64,000 bases of DNA from Lycocorax pyrrhopterus obiensis (lineage: Eukaryota; Chordata; Aves; Passeriformes; Paradisaeidae), in the NCBI GenBank assembly GCA_014706295.1, contig JACSVZ010000014.1, positions 73,442,435 to 73,506,434 of the forward strand. The letters are read 5' to 3'. Position numbers and translations under genes: made by a program. Under the pieces are notes generated by a model. It was not told where the DNA came from, ran no database searches, and worked only from the letters and a program-made list of their open reading frames with translations. Shown in pieces: positions 39,801-54,800 of the stretch; within the stretch, counting starts at the first letter, position 1, and every line of letters starts with the position of its first letter.

Positions 39801-42800
39801 TCTAAACTGAAATGGACATTCTTGGTATAAAAGAACAGTGTAGCTGTCCAGAAATACTTAACAAGTTGCAGTTGTGTTACATTTTATTGATGCAAATGCA
39901 CAACATTTCTATAGGAATATTGATGTTTAACTCTCAAGATGAACCTACCATCTGAATGATATCCTCTACTTTCAAATGGTTATCATCTTGATCATCCTGA
40001 GAAAGAGTCCTGAAAAATAAAATAGCAAAACATCCTATATAAATAAAATTGTCCATGGTTATGGGAAAACCTTATCGTACATCAGCAAAACGTTTATCTC
40101 AAATAAATCCTAAGATTGCAATTGAGGAGGTAAAGAAAAAAAAATCTGTTACCTAAAAACTCATGTCTTTCTTTAAGTAAAAGTGTATAAACTGTTACAA
40201 CATCAGATACATGTAAGGTAAAATATTTCCATGGAGGTTTAATATCTCTCAGCTAACAAATCCTGGAAATTTTTCCTGTTCAGTGTCCCACACTGAGCTC
40301 AGAGTGTGGAAATGGACAGCAAACTGCAGCTTTTACTTGTAGAAAGGACACGGTTTCCTTTCAGTAATAAAAGTGTTAATGACTGCTTCCAATTCTGCTA
40401 CAGAAAACCTATGATTATTATGGTTATTTCAGAGTAATGGGTCAAAAATTAACCAGGCGAAAGTATTGATTGAACACCATCTACCGTGATGTAGCATATT
40501 GGCACATAATTACAAGATCTTACCCCTTCATTTGGAAAATACAGACTCAAAGAAACCTTGAAAACAGTGGATTTACATAATATAGGAGTGAGAAGATTTA
40601 GGGAGAAGTAACGTGAGTCAGAATGTAAAATGCTGTCTGAAAGGACACAACAGCGTGCCCAGAAGCCGCTGGGCTGGTTCCCCTCAGGGGAGGTTTAGTT
40701 CAACATCGGGATGAAGGTGCAGGTACAGGTGGGCCCCGGGTCAGGCTCCCTGCAGAGGGTCCTGCTCAGCTGAATTCCCCAGGACAGTTCAGGTGACCCT
40801 TCCCAAAGTCCTGCTGATGACTTCAGAAGGACACCCACAGCAACAGGTCCCTCCAGTTCCCTACCAGTGCACGCCGTAGGACAGACTCTGAATGCACCAG
40901 GGAAAGGGATAAGGGGAAAGCACCACTTTGCCTGGAGACCTCAGCTCCAGTGTGAGACATGAATTCGTACCAGGTGGGAATGCAGGAAGCTTTTATGCCC
41001 AGCACACCAGGTTCTTCTGCTGGGGGCTGCTGCTGTTTCCTCTTGGTTTGCCAAACTGAGGGCTAGGCTAAAATCAAATGCAGATACACACAGGCAGGAT
41101 CCCAGAAACCTCCTTCCCTTCATTTGCAGCCTTCCCCATCCACACCAAACACCTTTCTTTTTAATTCATGAGGGCTCGAAACACCTTGTGTCTGACGGGC
41201 AAGGCGTGTTTACCTCTCCAGGAAAACCCTAAGCTTCTTGCCCAGATAACAGCAGAGTGCAGCCTCAGTCCCTGTAAATAGCCTGGCAATCTGTCCTGCA
41301 GAGAAGCTTATTTTGTACTGCACCTCATGCCTGGGTGCCTCAGGAAGGTGTTGTTCATCCTGTGACAAGAGCCTGTGGCAATGAAAACCACACAGGCCCT
41401 GCCCCTCTGCCTCAAGCATTCTCATCAATCTTGAAAAAACCATCATCTGAGTTACTGAAATATAACTTTATGTTGGATCAGGTTCTCACCTTTGATACAG
41501 AAATCATTGTATTTGTTTAAAATGAAATAAAATATGAAACATGGGATTCTTGAATGATTGAAAACAATTACCTTTTCCCCAGCTTTGTCTCCTGATACTC
41601 TCTACCATGACATCTCATGTTTTATGTAGACTTTCAATCCCTCATTCTAAACAGATGCTTTTCTCTAGCACAGTGATCTCATGAAAGAAACCAAAACCAA
41701 CTTTCCTTTTATCCATAAATATTCTACAATGAAATCTGCAGAGGACAGATCTCTAGACTGGATAACGGTATATTTCCTATAGCATCAATAGCACCTTCCA
41801 CTGCAGTCTGTGCTGTTGTCACCTTTGGGAGACCCAGGTTCAACAGAGGACTGGGGACACTCACTGGGCTGACCAGCCCTGCTTGCACAGCTCCCACTGC
41901 ACTCCCTAGAGAGCTCCTGTGAGCTGGGAGAAGCAGATCCTTGTGAAAAGAGGCACAGGAGAAAGCAAAGGCACAGAGGGGCTCTCCTGGGCAGTGTCAC
42001 CCTCAGGGAGGGCTGAATGGGGTGACATCTCCAGTACCTTCAGAAATGAAGAAAATACAACAGAATTATCTTTCTAATCTTTAGAATCATCAAGACTCTC
42101 TCTCTCTCTCACTATTCTTCACGCTTGACCAGCCCAAATATTAAAATAATTTTCTACTTGAAAATATTAACGTGTCTCCTCCTTCCTTTGTGGTACATAA
42201 AGCATATAAAAATATTTAAAAGCTAGTGCAAGGTAGAGAGCCTGAAATGTGCTGTTTGGTGAGATCATACAAGGCAGAAAAATTGTTCATCCATCACATT
42301 TTTGACATCTGCATATCCCTGGATTTCATCTATGTTTAGTCTGAAGAAGAGCTGCTTCTTGAAGCAACCTTTTTTCTCCATATAGGATTACCTCTCAATT
42401 TTATTCACTGCTGTGCAGTCTGAATTTATACCTTCCTGCTTCATTATCAATTCAATTTTATCTAGATTTCAGGGGTTAGTCAATAAGGCTGATAAAAATT
42501 CAAGCAAAACGTACATTGATAGGTTTGCCTAGCTTTCAGAACAGATACTGAATCAAAAAAAGCTTTTTTTACCCTGAAGAGAAACCCTGTCAGTCCACAC
42601 AACAGAAATCCCATCATGCAAGAAATACCAGCTGCTTTGTTTGATGACTCAAGGCATGAAGTAGCTCAGCATCTCCCATCAACATTTTCCTTGTCATTCA
42701 TATTCTAAACAGAGCCTTTCCCAGAGCTGACCATGATGTATCTTTGGAACACAAACCAACCTTTCCTGCCCCTCTGATCTCTGCTGACAAGGGGATGGAT

Positions 42801-45800
42801 TTTCCAAGGAACGTCTATGCATGTACATGGGCATGCATGCAAGGCTGGGCCAGTTTGTAAAAAGACATATTTTTACCCAATACCCTTCAAGGAGACATAA
42901 AAAATATCAATGTTAGGACTCAGAAAGCCTGAATTTTCTTTCATGAGTGTTCGAAATTGAATTTTTGACAAGAAGTGCTTGTCCTAAGCCCATTCTGCAT
43001 TTGTCAGCCTTTCAGACTCAAGAGTACACTACAAAAACTGAGATGTGGGGAAGCCAAGGCCCACAGTGACAGCTGATAGGCAACCCAGAATTCTGATAGA
43101 ATACATGTTTTAGATAAAATGCCTGCTGCAAGCACCTCGGCAGAACAACAAAGAAGCCTATTTTATAGCACTCACTTAGCAAGTGGGTAAGTGACTATTT
43201 TTATGAAGGACATATCAACTGGGTTACTCCTTCTTCCCATTTTCAACCTGCCCCAGAGAAACCTTTTGAAGGAAAGTTTCATCAAAACTTCTAGTTACGA
43301 CAGATCTGTGCTTTCTTATGAAAAGCATGCTGTCAGAAATCTTCAAACAAATTGGCTTCCAACAACAGCAAAAAAAGCCCTTCAGTTCCAGCTAATTTAT
43401 ATTTCCCCTCTAATCGGTATTAGATGAAAGGTCTCAATTCAGAAGAAAACTAGAAAGATGACGTCTCTCCAAGGAGCAGGGCATAGGCTGAGTACCTTTT
43501 CTCCAAGCCAGACACTGAACAGGAACCAAGAGAGGAACACAAAGCCTAGGAGCACCTCTGCACATTCTGCAAGAGTGCCTTTACGACATCCGGGGGGATT
43601 CACAACAAGTCCCTGCCTGTGTTCTGTCACTGGTCATGGAGGAAGAGCCAGGACACCTAAATTCAGAGATTTTTGGTGGAGACAATCTCCTCCATGGCAG
43701 GGAGCGACTGTGGCAGGAATGCTGCATTCCCTGACTGCACTTTGTTTTGTGGTTTGGTGCTTCAGGTAAGCACAGGGTCCCACCACAGGGTTCTTTAGTA
43801 ATGCAAACCCTTCATACTGGCCCTCAGAGCCTATGGATGGCTAAAGGAACTCAGGAAATAATTTTTACATTGCAGGCCCTCTCTCAACACTCAGAACATT
43901 GACTGTAACCTGACACAACAGAAAATCCCCACTGTGATGCAGAAAAGGGAACGATGCTGTGGGGGGGACCCTGCAGGACATGGAGCCTCCTCAGGGTGGC
44001 TCAGTGGAACCTTGGCCCGAAGCTGAGCAGTTCTGGGTCAGCAGGAACGTGGTTCTCTCCGACAGTAAACAGTGATCTCTGGAGACAAGAAACAGCGAGA
44101 GCTCTCCCGGTCTGGTTCAGTGCTTGGCCTGACCTACTGAACCAGCCACGGCAGCATGGGGGCACAGAACAAACCCCGTGCCAGCACATCCTCCTCTTGC
44201 ACCACATGCAGCACTTTCGTTTTTAGTGGAAATGTAGAAAAAGCTTTTTTCCCTCTGGCACGGGAAACCTGTTTGCCCTCTGGATTGGTGCAGTTGTGCT
44301 GTCAGACAGGATGCAGGCAGGTCAATGTCATCTCTCCTGACTCTGTTCATTTCTCATCCTCCATGAAATCAGTTCCAGAACTGTACAAGGATGTATTCAA
44401 CCTGGCAGAACAGCTAAACCCCCTGACAGAAACTACTCCCCCATTTTATATTCTGATTATTGCAAAGTTAAGTTGTCAAAGAACAGCTAGTTCTGCCTGT
44501 GAACCCACCACCCCGCTGAGGAGCTGGAGGAGCAGAGGGACCCCTGGATGCCCCAGGACCTGAGATGGTGCCAGGACTGAGTGCTCACAGTCTCCACAGG
44601 AGAGCAGGTCCCTCCTTAGACCAGGAAGTCCATAAGGGTTTTTTAAAGCTTACCAATATTTCTACTTTAATAATGAGCAATAAAACTTAAGGACTGTGGA
44701 AGAATAAAGGAATGGGCACTCCTGTGTCACTGTCACAGATAAAGTTACACACAAACAACAGCAGATTATTCCTTCTATCCTGTAATTCCCTTTACTCAGT
44801 TGACCATACAGCCTTGCTGAGAGCCTGTGTCTCCAGCAGTAATTACAGTGCTTTGTTAAGCTCTGGAAATCACTCTTAATTACCAGACATTTCCCTGAGG
44901 TGATCTGAACACTTCCCCCTTCCAGTGAAAGGGTGAGAAATTGTATTGAAATGTAATTCACATTGAAGTAGGATTGAAATATTTCACATCAAGTTGTCCA
45001 GCATCCATGTATGTTTAGCAGCACTGCCAGTCTTGAAAAGCAATGAAGAGTTTTTAGCCAAGGCTAAAAGAAAAAGCTTTTTTTCCCCCTTTTTTCCTTT
45101 GTAAAAGAAATACAGCATGGATTTCAGAGAATGGTCAAAAATTCAGTCTGAATTTTTGAAAAATTTGGAAAACAGGAAATATCTGACGAACTGTATTCAC
45201 TGGTGTATCAGACAGTGTGCTCAGGTACTCAGTAATCAGTTCTACGAGGGAAGAGAGGACAAACAACAGCAACCATTTCCTAGAACAGCAGTAAAAGGAT
45301 ACAAACAGAGACAATTCATAGTCTATACATAAATACAAAGGTCCATTTTTTGATGCAACTGCTAGTGGAAATTGGCTATTTTGAAACTGGGTACAGGAAA
45401 TTGTTGACCAACTTGTACGGTAAAGGCCTATAAATCCATCCCAGTACTCTGCCAGAAACAGCCAACCCAGGCTTGTTTTCAAGCGTTTTCTTAAGAAGCT
45501 GGAAGTTTTAAGGTAATTTTTCCCACTGTGAGTAGAACCTTTGCTGTCACACATATTATCAAAACCCTTATCATCCTCATCCTTCTTGCTCCTTTGACTT
45601 GCTGTTTCTTCCAAAGAAACACATAAAACAAACTTAATATTTTTACTTGGAATAGCAGCACACACTGTATTATTAAAAGGAGGACTATTTTTATTTATGT
45701 AAAAAGAAAGGTGCTTTTAATAAGAACTTATCTGTGTTTCTTATCTTCTGTTTGATATTTGTCCTCACAAGTGAACAACTTTTCAGCCCTTTTTTTTTTT

Positions 45801-48800
45801 TTTCCACGTATCTGTTGGGAAATCTGTCAAATGGCCTTAGAAAATGCAGGCATACTCTACTGCACCCTTATTGGCTTACCTGCAGAATATTTGCCGAAAT
45901 GTTAACAAAGCACACCATAGATTTATCTGTGTTTTCATGATGTTTTATTTTAATCACTCTTCAGTCTTTAAATGTTTCAACTAACTCATTTAATCACTGC
46001 TTAGTCTTTAAATGTTTACTGCTCCTCAGTAATGTAGAATGATTTACATGAAAATCAGTGGCTATAAAATATTCACACTTTGTAGTCAGAGCTATTTTCA
46101 CTCACACTTGAAGGCTGAACTCATGGCTGTTAGCTGTTCCGCAGCGAAGTTTTCCAGTACAGGTATTTTTATGAATGAAACTTAAAACAGGCTCTGTTTC
46201 ACGGCTCATAAAACACATAGCAATCCTTCAAAATTAAATACTCTGGACGATAACCCAACCCTGTGAATTCTACGATACCCAGTCACCCACCTATCTCACC
46301 CTGTGCTGTAGCTAACGTGAAATAATTAGAAATGTATTTACCTCAGTATGTTTGCAGTAGCTTTCCTTTCTTGTGGCAGAAGGTCAGGGTCTCTCAAAAC
46401 TTCCTCCAGCAAATTTAACACATTCATTTTCAGCTCGTTGTTCAGCTCAAAATCCTAAAAAGGAAAGAAGTTTTACTTCCTTTAGTCTTAACAGTATTGA
46501 TCAAACAGCTGAAAGGGTATACTTTAATGGGTTTGCCTTTTTTTTGCAATTAGGTTTGAATTTTTTTTTTTACTATGTTTGAAAATATTTAGAGAAAGCT
46601 GCAGTAGCGAACTTGCCACAAAAGTATCATCTCCCAAAGGCTGTAATTTTTCTCCTTTCTGACTTTTGTCTTCCGTGTGGAGACGGGCTGATCAGCTAAC
46701 CTTTCTGTTCTGAATTATCACCTGCATCTGACCACAACCCGCAACATCCTCTCTTCTCCTCTGTGTTTACCTGAGGTTCTGGCACCATTGCCAAGCAAGG
46801 CAGGACACTGGGCTTCCTCTCACTGTGTTCTTGAGCTTCTCTGTTCATCTGCCTCCCACTCTGCTATTTCTTATCTCATACCCACTCTGTTGGAAAGGTC
46901 TGCTTTTTGTGGAATACTCAAAACGAGTAATGCCTAAACTAAATGAGCTGGCCCTGCACTGAAAAGCTTCAGGATTTTAACTACCTCTGGGGCAGACTGA
47001 TACCTGACACAGGACTGCGATTCAGGGACACGCAACCACCATTTATGGCGATCTCTGAATTTGGGAAAATCATGAGGAGAGAGTATTAGACATTCTGCAA
47101 TTATAGACTGTACAAGCTTTAAGGTGGGAAGTTACAGGCAAGGCTTGGGGTACAGCCCAAAAATTCTTGTATTCAGCTCAAAGCTAGCATTTTCATAGGA
47201 AAACTAAACCAAAACCCTTCAGCTGCCTGGTGCATCACAGATCTTCCTTGATAACCCACAGCTACTTGCAAGCAGGACCATGTGTGTGCAGAGAGCCCTC
47301 TTGTTTCCATGGGAACAGCAGGCACGAAGTTACTGAAGATGGGGAATATTTGGCATCTCGGCACAGGAGCATTGTATTTCATTTCCAAAGAACCCCCACA
47401 GCCCCTCCCGTGGTGAGGGGCTCTGGAGATGTGTGCCCCTGGGAGCAGCAGAGCCAGCTGTGGTGAGCACAGCCCACGGGAGGCTGCGGGAGCATCAGAG
47501 CACTCCCCCAGCCACAGAGGCCAGTGGAGCCTCACTGGAAACGGGAGGGAACAGTTCAGACCAGGAGGGGAATGGGTGCTCGTGACAGGAGCTGCCACAG
47601 CCAGCCTTACAACATTTTTGAGAGGGGTTCTTGCTCCAATATCAGCGCTCAGAAATCACCTGCCCTGGGCATTTCCCTCCTGCTACAGCACCCCCTCTTC
47701 ACTCTTCAAGAGTGTCCTCACCTGGACCTCAGCTAATTAATAGTCTGGAACTGATTAATATCTGTGTTTTATTTTTTTGGAAATGTTTATCCATGTTTGA
47801 GGGTGTTGAAGAATAGGAAGCTGCAACATTAAGCTTTGGCTGGGGTACCAAACGCTCAGCTCAAAGCCAAGCAAAAATTATTTCTGGGCACTGCACTGTG
47901 TTTGTTTTCTAAAATACATTTTGCATAGCCATGCTCCAAAATGCCTCCCTTAGGAGCTGTTTTAGCCTGTTTGCAAGAAAGGACAAGAGAATCTTTTCAT
48001 ATATTTAGGGTATGGAAATGGGACTGATTACTGAAAACATGAGGAATGTAACTAAACTACATGACAGTACTGTTCACTCCAGTGACTTCGAGAAGAAAAC
48101 AATGTGAAATATAAAACGATCAAAATGTAGTTACAGGAGAAACCTTGAGTCTGCACAAGCCTAAGCAACCAGTGTAATTAATGTCAGTGTTTGTCCTGTA
48201 GCTCAGTGGCAGACGCTGTCTAAAAGAGGATGGGTATCTCTGCAACCTGGGCTACAAAAATATCCCAAATGAGCAAAACAGGTGTCCAGGAGGTGACACA
48301 TTCACATCCTCATTCAGCATTGCTGGGTAAAATCCTCAGGCAGATCACATCATCGTGGTCAGGATTTTATCTCCAAGCACAGCTTTCAAACCTGGTTGAT
48401 CAAAATCAACCTGGTTTCAAAACTGGTTGATTCTTTTCAACATGAAGTATTTTCTCTCAAGATGTCTTGCTTTGTTGAAACCAAACCTATGGCCAAAAAA
48501 GTCTAGAATTTTAAAAGTTCTTTCAGTTGCAAATAGGATGGGGAAGCCTCACCTATACTTATCAGATCCAGCCAAACCAAAGCATTTCCAGTTTTTGCAT
48601 GTTTACATGCTAATTCTTACAATAATGATAATTAATACATTGGTCATTACCAGTAAAACTTGTTTTACTGAGTAATCTCCACAAGATAGTAGTGTTAGAA
48701 TTGCTGGGGAAACTCAAATTTATGGGTTTCTTTTTTAAAGCAATGTCATCTGTTTCTTATAGTGTGATGAGCAAAAAAAAAACCTATGAAAAAAAAGGTG

Positions 48801-51800
48801 AGAATCAGAAGAAAAATTAAGAACTAATCTCTTTTTCTAGTGAAGGTCATTATCTGAGTGGTACTGAGATTCCAGTGTGATGACCGATATATTAAAAAAT
48901 AGGGAAATAATAACATTGCCTTTAAACATGTACACGTACTTAACTTTCGTGGAGAAAGGTTAACATAAGAATGATACAAACACCAAAATACTTAGCAACC
49001 AATTCTAAGTATAATTTAAAAGTAACTAAATAACTCTAAATACATGCACATTATATCTATGTCTATTATGGGTGTCACAGATGAATATTTATCTGTTTAT
49101 ATTATTGAACACTTAGATCCACAGGTAGCTATTTATGGCTCTAGATACATGTGCATCACATCTCTCTACATAATTTTACACCACTTTTTGACTTCTAGTT
49201 GAAATTTACATATCAGAGAATGAATACAGTTGGTCAGAGAAGAGTCATTCAATTTTCCAACAGGCACATTTCAATCTGACAATGGTTTAGATCTTCATGA
49301 GAGGGTCACATACCTCTAATATATTTTAGAGTCTACAGTAGCCTAATGAAGTGTGGGTATTACTCTGATTCAGAATCACTGGCCAGAAGAAAAGAGAGAG
49401 CAGCAGAGGCAGCAGAAAGCAAGGAAAAAAAACTTAACCGTGCTAAGGTGCCTTTTTAAACTAGAAACAGTAGATCTACTGTCAGTGGTTTACACAGAGA
49501 ATGTATTTTCAAGATTTGACACGAGCTCCATGAAACCCCAGAAGCGTTTCCTCTACCCTTTCTTTAAATGTTCCTCAATGAGAAGAAATATTCTGCATCT
49601 AAAAAATGTGGGGAACAATGAATAATCCAGACAAGTAAAATTGAGCTGAAACATGGGGACCTGATTTATGTTTGAGTAGGCCAGTGAGAAGGACTACAAA
49701 AGGACATGAGGGAGGGAAGAAAGAGGCAGGGGGGGAGAGAGATCTGCTTGAAGACTGTTTGCAAGGAATTTGGAATATTTTTAAGTAGATGGGGATTGTC
49801 TTACAATTTTCATGCATCTGTTCACATGCCAAAAAGAAAACAGGTAATTATTTCAGTGGCAGCAGATGAGTGAGTCTTAATCTTGTGCACAGCAGATCAA
49901 ACACTATCAGAGTTAAGTGAGGTTACTCCACTGCTGCAGTCCTCTACTACAGAATTCAATTTTGAAGCAAAAACCCACACTTCACCTACCACACACAGTT
50001 GTGTTGAGCAAAATCTGTACAAATTCATATGCAACAAAACATTGACACAGGTGGAAGGCAGAGATAAATGAAATTATAACTGCCTTTCAGGAAAGCTCAT
50101 CCCTGAGCTTTCATTAAGTCTGGCTTACTTCAAGAAACAAGCAAAGGACAACAGCATTGTCTTCCAGTCAGTTTCAATGCAGAGATGGGTGGTTTGTGAG
50201 GCACGTCAGCCCTGATTGCACAGAATCAGTGTCTGCTGTCACTGCTGCTGGGCTCCCTCAGGCCAGAGCCACGTCAGCAGCACGAGCAGCAGCTCCCAGC
50301 ACAGAACACAGACCCCAGGAACCTGGGGAGAGCCCACAGGAGAGCGCTGCGGACAGACAGGGGATGTGACAGCCCTGCCCTCAGTGCTGGGGTGTCACAC
50401 GCTCCCGAGGGGCACAAGGAGCTGCCAGGACCCAGCAGCAGTGGGTGCAGAGCCCCACTAATTCCTGTGACTGGCTGCAGGCCTGGCTCCCCTCTGGCTG
50501 ACTCGCGTGCCCTGCAGGGCCGTGCCACAACAAACCCCCGGCTCCTGCCAGGCTGGCACGCAGCACAGCAGCAGTTCAGGGCTTTATTATCCAGGGCACA
50601 AGTTTAGGCACAGTGGGTCTCCTCACCAAGCGGCCGAGAGCACACTCGAGGCTCCCAAGGGCTCCCTGCTCTGCCTCTCTGGGCAGCCCCTCTGGCTTCT
50701 CACCATCTGGAGCACCATGGCAGCTCATTTTGCAAAGAACCCCAGAAATTTCTTTGCTGTTTCAAGGCAGGGGCTGCAGGTCCTAGAGGTCAATTTGCAA
50801 TGTAGTTAAAATACAGCGTATCTTGCTAAGTGTGGCTTCAGTGTAATGTATTCACATTTCTACAATAAACTTACTATAAACTCACCAGATATCTTATTCA
50901 TTACTTTATGCCATTTAATATGAGCTAAGTGGGGCTCATATAAAGGATTTTCTATCTACTTTTTTATTGCAATGAAGTAGAAAGAAATTGAATTGGCCAG
51001 TTCATGTGAGCTAACACTATTTTTAACTAACTGCAATCATCTTTTCCTGGACAACCCTCTGTATCCAGGTGTTCTCCCCAGTCCCCAAGTGCCATCAGTA
51101 ACTCCCTCTGGCAATCCTCCTGCTGAAAATCCACCACAGCTCCGTGGGTATGACCACGAGCACGAGCTGCAGTAGATAATGTCACAGCTGGAGCCAGGCA
51201 GGCACTGGGCACAGGTCATGACCTGTATTTTCAACTGAAGTCATGGTCCTCTCCCCAGGCCTTGTGGTAACTCCATAAGTCTCTGACACCGTCTGGCAGC
51301 CAGAGAGTTTGTGAGAGAACTGTTCCAGCTCAGACCTTCAAAGAAGCCAGTGGGAACAAGCCTTCAGCTGTCACTCAGAGCTGGGAAGGCTGGAGAGGAC
51401 AGATGTGAAAGCTTTCTCCTTGGACAAGCTCCACTGCAACCTGCTTGCCACAGGAGCAGAAAAGGCTTCACTTGCAACACAAGTGTTTAGATAAATGGCA
51501 AGGAAGTATTTTTAAATAAAACAAGGCTGCAGGACCTTGCTCGGATAATGAAAGTCATACTGAGACTTTCTGCCCTGGCCCCCTTTTGCCTTCCTATTTT
51601 TCTACCTCTGCAGGGGCCAGTGGGAGTTTTATCCTCATGAGCCCTCTCTGTCCCCTCCAAGGCTCCTGCTCCCAGTGATCCTCTGCCTTGTCATTTGTGT
51701 GCTCGTTGTTTACAACAGGAGAATCCTGCTCTGCTCCTCTCAATCACATTTCAAAAACAAAATGTAAACACGAACATTCTGCTGTTACTTAGGGCAAGAA

Positions 51801-54800
51801 GAAAGCTTTGCTGGCTTGCAGGTGTCTGAATGAAAAAAAGAGGAGAGACATGGAATAAAAAGAAGAAAAATGTAACCAAAACAATCTGGAATACCTAAAG
51901 CTACCTTTCATACTGTGCTGGTTTTGGCTGATGAGCAGTACAGGTTTGACTACTCTTGCTCAGGGTGGTAAAAACAGGGATGTGTCACTTCCCCTGGGGA
52001 TGGTTTGTTCCCAAACTTTTATCTGCGCCTTGAGAGGTTCTAGGGACATTCATTAGTTCCTTGTGCCCTCCACAAAGGGCTGCAGATCTGGCACTACCAT
52101 GTGTACATTTACTTGAAATTTAAGTGAGGCTTCTACAGTGTATGACACAAGTTTTAAGAACAATTAATTCCTTTTAAGCATTGTTCAGCATGATTTCAAG
52201 AAAACAAAACCGCTTTATGAAAGTCCATCCTCACTGAATAGGCTGATTAATTTATTTTAATGATTCTGTTTTCTGGTCACAGACATTTTTACATATTAAA
52301 TGCTGTCCATGCCCAGAAAAATTAAAAAAAAAATAAAAACGGAGCAACGCTAAGCCATCCCCAAGTGTGGTTTTGACACAGCTGCAAGACAGTAGAAGCT
52401 AATTGATTCCACACGCCAGCAAAGACCTTCCAAACTCCAGCCAAGGATTTTCTAGAGCAAAGTGAGCAAACCCAAGGCTCTGAACCATCTGTTTGGATAA
52501 TTCCTGCATCCCTCGGTTCATGCACTAACCCTTACCCATGTTCTTACACGCAAGAGAGCAGAGGCTGAGTGAGCCAAAGGGTTCCAGAGAAAGGCATGGA
52601 GAGTAGGGAATAGTGAAGTGGGATGATGCATGTCAGAGCCCTTGAACAGATGGCTGTGTGTGCATCTTGCACCAGCGCACAAGACATCAGGACATCAACT
52701 TAGGCAGACCCACCACTGGTGAATCAGAGAGCACCAAGATAGAATTGGTCATGCTGCAGAATTATTCACCAGCTGCAGCACTAAAGCATGTCTGTAACAC
52801 CACCTCACACCTGACAGAGAAATAAAGACACTCTTTACACCTCTACTGGCTTTGATTCTCCTTGCATCCAGTGATGAGCAAATGGTGTTTTGCCAGAAAA
52901 AACTGTGCATGGTTGGTCACCTTTAATAGTGGTGTGGGCTGTTGATGACCACGAAGATCTTGGGACATTGCAAGGAGAACAGCCTCTGGACAGAGAGAAA
53001 TTGCCCATTTGGTACTTGGAGTTTTTGCAGCAAAAGCAAATTCAAAGCCAGGTAGAGGGAAAACAATATCAAAATTGCATGTTTATCTTTGCAAACATCC
53101 ACTTATTTTCACTAATGTTGTAAGTTGGGGGTTTTTGTTTGTTCAGGTTTTTTTAGAATAAAACCTGCCCTTTTTTTCTGAGAATCAAACCTGCTCTTGG
53201 CTGCTCATGAAGATGAAGGATGTCTCAGCCAAGGCTGCTGAGTATCCAGAGAACAACACAAATACCTTAAAACATATAAAAGTTTTTGGCAGGTCTGTTG
53301 TTAAAAAATTTCAATGCTTATATTGTTGTGTCATTTTGGAAATTGAATAAGCATTTCCTCACCAGACACTGGTGGCTCAGGATTTGCAGTTTGCGTTGTT
53401 ACTGTAAAATAAGCTTGGAGCTACTGCTCTCCCAGGACTCTACATCTTTACTGCCAACATTTCACATTGTTTGGCCAGACAGTAATTCTTCACTTGTCCT
53501 CCTTAAACTAGTCCTGTCACATATTTTTTGGCAGCAACTAGTCAGTCTTTTCTGGTTTGCTTATGTCTGTCCTTTCTCTCTCCCTAGTCTCACAAGTAAA
53601 CAACACAAGAAGCTGATTACATGCTTTGCTGATGTAGCATTTCTTACTTCCCAGGCCAAAGCCCTTGCATTTTAAAATATGTGCTATATTGGAACAATAA
53701 TGGACTACTAGAGCTAAAGAACTAGAATCTGACACCTTTGCCATGGAAAAAATAAATGGCAGTGAGAGACCAGGGACTGCAGGTAACAGCTTCCACTTAG
53801 AAAATGCACAACGACCTGTTACTCATTATCTTTGTCCTCTTCATATTTTTAAAAGAATTCCAATTGTAAACATGATGCAAAAGCATATGCAAAAGTATTC
53901 AGTGAAACTACTTGTAAACATTGCTTAATGTAGATAAAAGTTTCCACATTTCCATGATCACATACATTTTAATTAGCAAAGAGAATCAACTCATGTCATA
54001 GAAGATATTTAATATGAACTGGAACGTAATAAGCACCTAGAGTAACACAAAACTGTAATAACAGTCTGCTGCCACTTCTGTTACAGCTCAAGATTTGCTT
54101 GATTCTGACTTTAATTTAACAGGGAGTCAAAACCTGATGTTCATAGGCTGCTTCCAGTAACTTGAAATGATTAATCGCTCCCATGATACCAAGAGAGGTT
54201 TTAGTAATCTTTTCTGCGCTATTCAGCTTTCCAAACATAACTGATTTTCCCACTAACACATCTCTTACTGAGTTAATTCTCTAGCAAACTTACTCTCAGT
54301 GAAAATTAAACCCTTTACATGGGAAAAAGGGAATTGATTTTGCATTAGAGAGTTTGACATTGCTGGAATTAGCTTTGGAGATGAAGTATCCTTTATTAGC
54401 AGCATGTAGTGACAGAGCAGTCTGTAAGTGCCATGAAGCACCAGCTGCACAAGGTGTACAAAAATCTCTCACTTGCTTCCAAAGAGCCCTCTTTTCCTTC
54501 CTGCCTTCCTTCCTTCCCTCCCCTTCCCGCACCTTCCTTTCCTCCACCCACCCACCCTCCCATCCACCCATCCATCCATCCATCCATCCATCCATCCATC
54601 CATCCATCCTTTTCAAAAGTCTTCTACATCCATGTCAGAATCTCCCAGCATTTTTCCCACCTGTCAGCTTACAGGATACTTCTATCTATGATATTCCACA
54701 AACCACTCGGATTTCTTCCCTTCCCTTCTCTGCCAACACCATTTCACAATCACAAGTCAGACCCACAGACCTGCCAGGCTCATGGAGGCACTGGCACGTG

